Positions 1 to 6,020 of a stretch of DNA of 9,004 nucleotides are shown one piece after another (position 1 is the stretch's first letter; every line of letters begins with the position of its first letter). The position numbers and the translations under genes are program-made. Source of the DNA: Lentimicrobiaceae bacterium (GTDB lineage: Bacteria; Bacteroidota; Bacteroidia; Bacteroidales; SKPS01); the NCBI GenBank assembly GCA_007119395.1, contig SKPS01000263.1, positions 1 through 9,004 on the forward strand, given 5' to 3'. The notes under the pieces were generated by a model, which saw only the letters and a list, made by a program, of their open reading frames with translations, did not search any database and had not been told where the DNA came from.

Positions 1-201
<201 letters not shown>

Positions 202-424
202 GATAAAGGGAAAGGTTATGGTGTAATTCGCTGTGTGTGTCAACGTATGATATTTGATGTAAATTTCAGGCGTTAAAACTAATACATTTTTTGTCCGAAA
301 CCAAATTTATTTTACTTTTTTGAAAAAAAATGATAAAAGATCTCTGTATTCCGCTGACTACGACTGTTTAAATCTGATCGCACCCACCTGCCACCCTGCT
401 TCCGCGGAGCCAACATCCCATATC

Positions 425-493
425 ATGTCCCTACGGGACATTGGGTGTATGCGTGGGTTCCCTTTCTACCAATATCCTGTCCCTACGGGACAT
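425..493. repeat. Paired palindromic repeat (REP-like)
   Basis: The 15-mer TGTCCCTACGGGACA occurs twice, at 426-440 and 478-492. Each copy is a 6-bp inverted repeat around a TAC centre, and the first is extended to 7-bp arms (ATGTCCC/GGGACAT, 425-441). The 37-bp spacer contains TTTCTACCAATAT. As DNA or RNA each copy would fold into a short GC-rich hairpin. The arrangement of two hairpins with a fixed spacer resembles REP/BIME-type dispersed elements. I recall, without having checked, that similar TACGGG-centred palindromes recur in intergenic regions of Bacteroidota. With only two copies and a self-complementary unit, it is not a CRISPR array. Confidence 0.75.
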
Positions 494-518
494 AGCATGG
501 TTTGCGGGTTACCCAATT

Positions 519-546
519 GCCAACAGCCAATAGCCAACGGCCAACA
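519..546. repeat. 7-bp tandem repeat, four units
   Basis: Four contiguous heptamers read GCCAACA, GCCAATA, GCCAACG, GCCAACA, with a degraded fifth unit (GCCTACC) running into the stop codon of the orphan sorting domain at 551-549. Variation is confined to positions 6 and 7 of the unit. The tract lies immediately downstream of that fragment on the minus strand. No function is evident. Confidence 0.7.
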
Positions 547-548
547 GC

Positions 549-851
549 CTACCTCACCACCACCTTCCTGGTGATCACTTTTTGCCCCACTGTGGCCCTG
601 GCAAGATATATTCCGCCGGAGAGATGAGATATATCCAACGCAGCGGTGTGGTTCTGCGGGTGCCATTCCGCCACCAGCCGACCGTGGATGTTATAGAGCT
701 CAATGAGGCTGATCTTTTCTGCTGACTCCTCCAGTTCGAAATAGACGATCGAAAAAGCGGGATTGGGGTAGATCAGCAAAGCGTGCCATGTATCGTCTCC
801 GTTGATCTGCTCAACAGAACCACATATAGTAGCATAGAAGGTCATATTCAA
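549..851 (-). pseudogene. Orphan T9SS type A C-terminal sorting domain
   Basis: This frame encodes essentially only a T9SS type A sorting domain. About 25 linker residues are followed by IYPNPA, a beta-sandwich core with LYNIHGRLV, DISHLSGGIYLARA and the basic end TRKVVVR. In the family such domains direct secreted proteins through the type IX machinery and are removed or modified at the cell surface. Here there is no signal peptide and no cargo domain. The best starts are TTG at 851 or ATG at 845. The frame is closed just upstream by TAA at 863-861, and the space beyond is occupied by the promoter of the divergent gene at 1036. I see no minus-strand promoter. The simplest reading is the 3' remnant of a secreted-protein gene whose body was deleted. 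A small expressed protein is possible but less likely. Confidence 0.65.
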
Positions 852-979
852 CCGGTCGTTTTATGTATTGAGGTCACCACCTAACATGGTAGAGAATGTG
901 TATAGGTTATTTGGGCCGGGCTTCAGCACCTCAAAAAAAGAAACTGCCATTAAGGAATCAAACGGAAATTGCTTTTTCT

Positions 980-987
980 TATATTTG
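980..987 (+). promoter_or_regulatory. Bacteroidota -7 promoter element
   Basis: TATATTTG matches the TAnnTTTG -7 consensus of the Bacteroidota housekeeping sigma factor. No clear TTG -33 element sits at the expected distance upstream. Transcription would start near 994 and give a leader of about 42 nt before the ATG at 1036. An imperfect palindrome (CAGGA/TCCTG arms, 988-1001) overlaps the predicted start site and could be an operator or a short hairpin, but this is speculative. Confidence 0.55.
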
Positions 988-1035
988 CAGGAGAATTCCT
1001 GATATGAAATATTCTTAAACAAAAACAAAAGAGAG

Positions 1036-2340
1036 ATGAAAAAAAGAATGACCCTTATCATGTTGCTGTTTGCAACCTGTGGAATGCTTTTTTCCACACC
1101 GGCTGACCGGAAGGTTTTACCGGAGCACATTACTCAGAAGTTGACGACCGTCATGGACCAGGCAGGTCACGCACAACATGCTGACCGGGGCGTGGAGTTT
1201 ATAACCCGGGCAATCAATCATCCCGGTGCGTCTCAACAAACCGAAAAGATCACCACATCCGCCTATATGAATGAAGTGGTGCATTTTTACTGGGCCAACA
1301 ACCAATGGGTGGAGGAGTACAAAGAGAACCACCATTACAACGCCAATGATCCGCTTACAGTTACCTATCAATGGGAATGGATTAACAATCAGTGGGTCTA
1401 TGCTGCCATGATGACATACTCCTATGATACACAGGGTCATATGGTGCAGATGGAGATGAAAACCTGGGATGAACCTACAGGTACCTGGGAAGATTTCATG
1501 AGAATGAACATCACCAACAACGCCCAGGGGAATCCGGTTGAAGTGGTTATTGAAGTTTACTTCATGGGGAGTTGGAGGAGCATTGCCCGGATCGTAATGA
1601 CATACAACGCCCAGGATCAAATCATTGAATTATTGTCTCAGGAGTACGATATGTTGGATTCTGTTTGGGTGGATGGCTGGCGTGAGCTGATGACGTATGA
1701 TGCCAACAATTTGATGATCGAGGTATTGGAACAAGAGTGGATAGCAGGTACCTGGGAAGATGTCTACAAAGACCTCATCTCCTATGATGCTGGTGGCCTC
1801 CGTACTGAGGTGATCTCTCAAACCTGGATTGGAGCTTGGGAAAACTATGCCCGTGAAACTTACACTTACAATGCAGAGGATGTACTGATCCATATCCTTG
1901 AAGAGTGGTGGGATGGTGCAGCCTGGGAGGATGACTATTTCTATACTATGACCTATGACGTACAGAGTCGATTGCATGAGCAGATCCTCCAGGAGTGGAT
2001 GGGCGGTAGTTGGGAGAACCTTGAAAGGGAGTTGTGGACCTACGATTTGCCTGTTGGCGTAGCCACCCCCTCCGTCCGTACTGCCGAACTGGTGGTGTAC
2101 CCCAACCCGGCAACCCATGCGGCCACCCTGGCGCTGGAACTGAACCAAACCACCAATGTGACCATCACGATGTATGATCTCTCCGGCCGAATGATGGTGC
2201 AGCGCCATGAAGGGGTGATGCCCGAAGGGAAACACCAAATGATGATCCCCGTATCAGACCTCCCCCAAGGGTACTACCTGATCACCGTTCGCGATGGAAA
2301 CCACTTGCTGGCTCGCGAAAGAGTGATGGTCGTACGGTAG
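1036..2340 (+). CDS. Secreted Trp-repeat protein with T9SS type A sorting domain
   Basis: This is a 434-residue predicted extracellular or surface protein. Residues 1-23 form a signal peptide (basic MKKR, a hydrophobic core, then STPA). Residues about 83-337 consist of degenerate units of 28-31 residues, each with a Trp-containing segment (GTWED, GSWRS, GAWEN, GSWEN) and a TYD or TYN segment about 10-13 residues later. Anchor tryptophans fall at 91, 120, 151, 180, 211, 240, 268, 297 and 326. The pattern resembles the beta-hairpin YD/RHS-type repeats of surface proteins, though I cannot assign a named family. Residues about 352-434 are a type A sorting domain (VYPNPA at 354-359, MYDLSGRM, DLPQGYYLITV, ending MVVR), so export needs Sec and then T9SS. 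The start is supported by the signal peptide and the A-rich upstream sequence. The gene is monocistronic, with its own promoter and terminator. Function and ligand are unknown. Confidence 0.9.
   Translation: MKKRMTLIMLLFATCGMLFSTPADRKVLPEHITQKLTTVMDQAGHAQHADRGVEFITRAINHPGASQQTEKITTSAYMNEVVHFYWANNQWVEEYKENHHYNANDPLTVTYQWEWINNQWVYAAMMTYSYDTQGHMVQMEMKTWDEPTGTWEDFMRMNITNNAQGNPVEVVIEVYFMGSWRSIARIVMTYNAQDQIIELLSQEYDMLDSVWVDGWRELMTYDANNLMIEVLEQEWIAGTWEDVYKDLISYDAGGLRTEVISQTWIGAWENYARETYTYNAEDVLIHILEEWWDGAAWEDDYFYTMTYDVQSRLHEQILQEWMGGSWENLERELWTYDLPVGVATPSVRTAELVVYPNPATHAATLALELNQTTNVTITMYDLSGRMMVQRHEGVMPEGKHQMMIPVSDLPQGYYLITVRDGNHLLARERVMVVR
1282..2046 (+). repeat. Nine-fold degenerate protein repeat region
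   Basis: This is the coding stretch for the Trp-anchored repeats. Spacing between successive anchor tryptophans is 29, 31, 29, 31, 29, 28, 29 and 29 residues. Most of the similarity is at protein level. A 17-bp DNA identity, CAGGTACCTGGGAAGAT, remains at 1478-1494 and 1745-1761. These are 267 bp (89 codons) apart, which is three units. This indicates growth by internal duplication followed by divergence. Confidence 0.8.
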
Positions 2341-2377
2341 TACATCAATCACAACAAGATATCAAACACCAAAACTA

Positions 2378-2399
2378 AAAGGGGGCAAGCGCCCCCTTT
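2378..2399. terminator. Bidirectional intrinsic terminator
   Basis: A perfect 9-bp stem (AAAGGGGGC / GCCCCCTTT) closes an AAGC loop. The stem has a G/C core and A/T ends, so it can act on both strands. It lies 37 bp after the stop of the plus-strand repeat protein and 12 bp after the stop of the minus-strand barrel gene, exactly where convergent genes need termination. The U-tract is only about three residues on the plus strand and four on the minus strand. Confidence 0.85.
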
Positions 2400-2411
2400 A
2401 ATTCACACCCG

Positions 2412-3254
2412 TTATCGGTACCCGAATACGACTCTGAATCCGATCCTTAGCTGGAAGCTGTCGTGGTTAAAGTAAGGCTTCAGTATTTGTGTAGGCAACG
2501 ATTCATCAACCAATTGATTGTAGTCTGACGACATATGCTCCACGAATACAATTCTCTTCTCACTGGTTGGGATGTTGTCGAGGAAGTCACTGCCATTGCG
2601 TGTGATCAGTCTGCCGCGTTGTGGTGATGTGGTGAAGTTGATGAGCTCGGCCTGAACAAAGAGGGCAAGGTGATCGTTCAGGTGGATATCTGCTCCTGCG
2701 ACCATTCCCAGGAAAAAAGAGTTCATCCCTGTGTATTTCCACACTGAGGCGGTGAGTGCTTCTGAGTAGGTGACTGTATCATGGATGTCTAGATACCCTG
2801 AGAAGAATCCCGGCATCAGTGAAAAGTAGGGTGAAACATATTCGTTGGGGAACCTGACCAGCAGGTTTGCTGCCAGCGAGAACCCGTTGCACTTGATGCT
2901 TCGCGCGGTGTGTTGTACAAATACGATTTTTCGTTCTGAGGAGAAGTGTTGCCAGTTGCCGCGTATGAGGGTTCCATGAAATCCGATACCCACATATTCA
3001 TTCAGGTAATGGTTCAGCTCCCATCGAACGTTATACCCTGTGCTTGGTGTAACCCTTTTGGCGGTGGCACTGGTGACCGAGCCGGTTATTTCACTTTGCT
3101 CAAACAGTGGGTGTGTAACTCCATTGATACCGAAGGATCGGGCAGCACCAAAGGACAAGCTCGTCTCCTGTGCTGTGACATGGCTGGTTGTTACGGTGGT
3201 GAAAAAAATGGAAAAGAGGATCCATGCTTGCTTGGAGATGCGCTGGTTTTTCAT
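2412..3254 (-). CDS. Predicted outer-membrane beta-barrel protein
   Basis: This 280-residue protein has a signal peptide of about 28 residues (hydrophobic WILFSIFFTTVTTS, likely cut near HVTA-Q). The mature part has alternating strands typical of small outer-membrane barrels, for example EYVGIGFHGTLIRGNW, GFSLAANLLVRF, SPYFSLMPGFFSGYLD, FFLGMVAGADIHL, LALFVQAELINF and the final FQLRIGFRVVFGYR. The last strand is rich in aromatic and hydrophobic residues, as expected for a Bam-assembled barrel. Two predicted loops carry nearly the same motif, SERKIVFVQH (residues 106-115) and SEKRIVFVEH (231-240). It starts 12 bp after the stop of the T9SS type B gene with no promoter between, so the two are probably co-transcribed and the barrel may serve that surface protein. 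It lacks the N-terminal features I would expect of PorP/SprF. The precise role is unknown. Confidence 0.85.
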   Translation of the reverse strand: MKNQRISKQAWILFSIFFTTVTTSHVTAQETSLSFGAARSFGINGVTHPLFEQSEITGSVTSATAKRVTPSTGYNVRWELNHYLNEYVGIGFHGTLIRGNWQHFSSERKIVFVQHTARSIKCNGFSLAANLLVRFPNEYVSPYFSLMPGFFSGYLDIHDTVTYSEALTASVWKYTGMNSFFLGMVAGADIHLNDHLALFVQAELINFTTSPQRGRLITRNGSDFLDNIPTSEKRIVFVEHMSSDYNQLVDESLPTQILKPYFNHDSFQLRIGFRVVFGYR

Positions 3255-3266
3255 TGTGTGGTGTGG

Positions 3267-5582
3267 TTATCGGCGGATCAGGGTGACGGTGCCATTGAGG
3301 TGGTGGGTTTTATTGGTGGCATCGCGGTAGATGATATGGTAAACGTACACCCCTTGTGGAGCCGGTGTTCCGTTGATGGTGCCATCCCATCCTTTTTCGA
3401 GGTTTTCAGAAACAAACACCTGAGCGCCCCAACGGTTGTAGATGAACAGGCGGAAGTCATCCACATACAAGCCATAGGCTCTGAATTCATCGTTGATGCC
3501 GTCACCGTTTGGGGTAAAGGCATTAGGGACATACAGTTTCAGGCGACAGTCTTCGAGGTGGACGTAGAGGCTGTCGGAGTCGGTGCCACACAGGTTTGAG
3601 ACGAACACATAGTACCATCCGCTATCGGCTATCAGGATAGAGGTTCCTGTAGAGCCATCCTGCCACAGGTAGCTGTCGAAGCCCGCTTCGGCGGCAAGCT
3701 CCATAGGGTGCCCAATACAGATGGTTGTATCGCGCATGTCCCATTCAAAGTTGGGAGGTTCAAGGAATTCCAGGTATACGCTGGCTGTAGCCCTGCACAG
3801 GAACTCATTGGTTACAGCCACAAAGTAGTTGCCTGTAGTATCGATCAGCTTAAAGGGGTCATTGGTGCCATCGAACCACATCAATGAGTCGGGGGTGGGG
3901 TATGGGATTAGGATTGCAGTGTCACCGATGCACAAGGTTTGATCGGGTCCCAGGGAGACGGGAGGAACCGGAAGCCCGAAAATTTCCACGGAATCGGATC
4001 CGGAACCACATTGGTTGGTAACGGTTACACTATAGGTGCCGGGAGGATAGATATTCAACACCGCATCTGATTGCCCATTGTTCCATGAGTATGTTATCGG
4101 CATGCTGGGACAATGGACGTCATTGAGAAAAGCACTTACCGTGTACAGAACGTTTTCACAAACCGCAGTATCCTTTCCCAGGTTTACTACCGGGGCTCCG
4201 TTAACACACACTCTGGCGGTGAGGGTATCCGGTTCTCCACACAAATAGTAAATAAGCTCTACCGGGTTGTAACCGTATTCAGTGAATATGTGCCATGCGG
4301 GGATTTGTGTGGTGGAGTCGTATATCCCGGTGGATCTGTCGCCAAAGTAGAAAATGAAAGAGTCAACACGTAAAAGGAAAGGGTCATCAAAATAGGCGGT
4401 ATCGCCTAAGCACATAGTTTGGTTTCCGAGGGCAAAATGTTCCAGGATGGGGATATGGGGTGGAAGTCCTGCTTTGCTGCGGTTGCCATTGAGATAGATC
4501 CCATTTTCCACATACTGGGAGGCCAGCCCATGGTTATTGGGAGCACCGATGTAACCGAGGTAATAGTCCATCTCTCTTGCAATATAAATGATACCATCAC
4601 GCCCCATTTGAAGGGCTCCTGTCAGCTTACCCGAACTGGCAATCAGCTCCATAGAACCGGGAACATTGGGAGAGGTAAGGTTGAATTGATAGATACGTCC
4701 GTCCAATCCACTTACATAAAGATACTCCTGTAGCTCAGAAAACTCAACACCATAAGGTTGAAAAATATCGGGTATAGAGTATAGGAAGGTGGGCTCTCCA
4801 TGGAGGTTGTCGAATGAAAAGATATCCACCCTGTTGCTCCCTGTCACGGCGATGGCAAGGAGGTCATCGTTGGGTGAAGGTTTCATGTATCCTATTCCAT
4901 TTTCGATGGCCCCATCGTAGGATGGTCCGGTTGCGGTGACCACCGGTACCGTATCCAGCCCGTCGTCATCGACCAGATAGGCGAGGAAGCGGTTTGAGCC
5001 CCATTCATGAGCAATGACCCAATATGACTTGAGGTTACAGTGCCTGACCAAAGTGAGCCTCTCGGTAACAGGCCTGCGCAGTAGTATATTCTTTTGATTG
5101 CCCAAAACCAGGATCGTTGTATCAGGGGGAGTGCTTCTCCGAATCAACGAGTACCGAAGACCATTTGGTCCACCATCGGCATCAGTAGTGAAGAGGTAGG
5201 TTTCTCTGGTCTGGGTGGGGTGGGGGACAAAAAGAACCGATTGGGTAGATCCCGGATTGCCGGCCAGGTTGTCACCATTGGTGATGATTTGGTGGTTCGC
5301 TCCCCACACCCTTAATCCATTGGAATAGTAAAGCAACGCACCATTGTCATTTGAGATCGTGGCCGTACCCTCAGGAGCCAGCATGTTGGAACCGGTCAGT
5401 GCACCCGCACTCACACCGGTGAAACCAATGCCTGCATACTCGCCAAAATACCAGTGGTTGTTCTGCTGGTTCGACTGTGACCACATCCCGGTTATGGAGA
5501 ACATCAACACAAAAAACAACAGAATGCCCCGCCTTGCCATGGTAAGGAGAACCGTGAATCTGGTATGTAAGGCGTCATTCAT
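3267..5582 (-). CDS. T9SS type B surface protein with propeller and Ig-like domains
   Basis: This is a 771-residue predicted surface protein. Residues about 41-380 look like a beta-propeller region of a type common in Bacteroidota type B cargo (NNHWYFGEYAGIGF, EGTATISNDNGALLYYSNGLRVW, STQSVLFVPHP, YLFTTDADGG). Residues about 388-680 form a string of Ig/PKD-like modules with paired cysteines and recurring motifs: CLGDTAYF, DTAVCENV, CIGDTAIL, CIGHPMEL, and the strand pair GTYSVTVTNQC / GNYFVAVTN / GWYYVFVSNLC. Residues about 684-771 are the gliding-motility-type (CHU_C, type B) sorting domain: VPNAFTPNGDGINDEF, FIYNRWGAQVF, GWDGTINGTPAPQGVYVY, ending TLIRR. The family is exported by Sec and then T9SS. 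The ATG at 5582 is the longest start. The ATG at 5540 (MARRGILLFFVLMFSITG) gives a more typical signal peptide and may be the true one. The gene leads an operon with the barrel gene. Ligand and role are unknown. Confidence 0.9.
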   Translation of the reverse strand: MNDALHTRFTVLLTMARRGILLFFVLMFSITGMWSQSNQQNNHWYFGEYAGIGFTGVSAGALTGSNMLAPEGTATISNDNGALLYYSNGLRVWGANHQIITNGDNLAGNPGSTQSVLFVPHPTQTRETYLFTTDADGGPNGLRYSLIRRSTPPDTTILVLGNQKNILLRRPVTERLTLVRHCNLKSYWVIAHEWGSNRFLAYLVDDDGLDTVPVVTATGPSYDGAIENGIGYMKPSPNDDLLAIAVTGSNRVDIFSFDNLHGEPTFLYSIPDIFQPYGVEFSELQEYLYVSGLDGRIYQFNLTSPNVPGSMELIASSGKLTGALQMGRDGIIYIAREMDYYLGYIGAPNNHGLASQYVENGIYLNGNRSKAGLPPHIPILEHFALGNQTMCLGDTAYFDDPFLLRVDSFIFYFGDRSTGIYDSTTQIPAWHIFTEYGYNPVELIYYLCGEPDTLTARVCVNGAPVVNLGKDTAVCENVLYTVSAFLNDVHCPSMPITYSWNNGQSDAVLNIYPPGTYSVTVTNQCGSGSDSVEIFGLPVPPVSLGPDQTLCIGDTAILIPYPTPDSLMWFDGTNDPFKLIDTTGNYFVAVTNEFLCRATASVYLEFLEPPNFEWDMRDTTICIGHPMELAAEAGFDSYLWQDGSTGTSILIADSGWYYVFVSNLCGTDSDSLYVHLEDCRLKLYVPNAFTPNGDGINDEFRAYGLYVDDFRLFIYNRWGAQVFVSENLEKGWDGTINGTPAPQGVYVYHIIYRDATNKTHHLNGTVTLIRR

Positions 5583-5647
5583 AACGCTACGTGTGTTGTA
5601 AATCGCAATTGGTCAATATGATATGATCCGGTCTGGAATCTATTTTA

Positions 5648-5655
5648 CAAATATA
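5648..5655 (-). promoter_or_regulatory. Bacteroidota -7 element for the type B/barrel operon
   Basis: On the minus strand the sequence is TATATTTG, identical to the element before the plus-strand repeat protein. It lies 66 bp upstream of the 5582 start and 108 bp upstream of the alternative 5540 start. No TTG is visible at the -33 position, so only half of the usual promoter is present. It is the only good candidate in this intergenic region. Confidence 0.5.
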
Positions 5656-5874
5656 CGACATTTTTAATCGTTTGTTAGCCTTAGAGGCATATTTTTTTGA
5701 CCATTGAAAACTGTGGGAAAGAAGCGTAGAATCTGAGTTTCCAGAGAGATATCGAAATACGCCGGGGGCGCTTCCTTCGGGATTGTTTCACAAGGGTTCA
5801 TCATTTAGACACGTATTTTGCGATAAAAGTTGCCTAGCTCAGAAGAAAAAAGTTGTTTTTAAGGGAGTTGATCG

Positions 5875-5913
5875 AAAAAAAAACACCAGCGCGATGTATC
5901 GGTGCCGGGTGTT
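5875..5913 (-). terminator. Possible katG terminator with T-tract
   Basis: Reading the minus strand, AACACC (5913-5908) can pair with GGTGTT (5887-5882) across a 20-nt loop. An uninterrupted T run follows directly, and the full A run on the plus strand is 5875-5883. The stem is short and the loop long, but the T-tract is good. It lies about 110 nt downstream of the katG stop. An adjacent hairpin, TGACAG-CAA-CTGTCA (5913-5927), could assist it. Confidence 0.4.
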
Positions 5914-5960
5914 GACAGCAACTGTCAGCAACCAAACCACCGTACACTGCGCCGGCTTTG

Positions 5961-6013
5961 GGCACGCTGTGGTGCGTGCCTCTTATTGGATGGAGAGGGG
6001 TGCCCCGGTCTCC
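5961..6013. other. Two GC-rich hairpins just after katG
   Basis: GGCACGC/GCGTGCC (5961-5967 and 5974-5980) is a perfect 7-bp stem with a 6-nt loop. GGAGA/TCTCC (5992-5996 and 6009-6013) encloses GGGG/CCCC to form a second stem 8 bp past the katG stop codon. Neither is followed by a T-run on the minus strand. They may protect the 3' end of the katG transcript or help termination. Confidence 0.45.
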
Positions 6014-6020
6014 GTCAGTA

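Larger units (their letters stand above)
5583..6020. other. Intergenic region between katG and the type B operon
   Basis: This region is 438 bp long. The end next to the type B gene holds its -7 element. The middle (about 5690-5870) shows nothing I can name. The end next to katG holds hairpins and an oligo-A tract that reads as oligo-T on the katG strand. Open frames on the plus strand that cross into katG (for example 5902-6303) have no coding character. I found no RNA gene. Confidence 0.6.

Noticed and set aside
425..493. Possible short CRISPR array
   Set aside because: There are only two copies, the unit is 15 bp and fully palindromic, and there are no cas genes or further spacers.
320..574. 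Plus-strand open frame of 84 codons
   Set aside because: It begins at a TTG in an A-rich tract, reads through both palindromes and the heptamer repeat, and shows no domain. Most likely chance coding across a dispersed repeat.
861..1130. Minus-strand frame directly upstream of the orphan sorting domain, in the same frame
   Set aside because: It overlaps the start of the plus-strand repeat protein and its promoter and has no recognisable domain. It may include a few codons of the lost gene body, but I cannot show it.
1117..2238. Long minus-strand frames opposite the repeat protein
   Set aside because: His/Gly/Pro-rich translations are antisense shadows of the Trp/Asp/Met-rich repeats.
2412..3254. 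Assignment of the barrel gene to PorP/SprF
   Set aside because: Its position next to a type B gene suggested this, but the mature N-terminus lacks the PorP/SprF features I expect. Kept as a generic outer-membrane barrel.
2946..3599. 217-codon plus-strand frame
   Set aside because: Antisense to the barrel gene and to the type B sorting domain, both clearly coding. No signal or domain.
5831..5860. TAGCTCAG word resembling a tRNA D-arm
   Set aside because: There is no matching acceptor, anticodon or T-arm around it. Coincidence.
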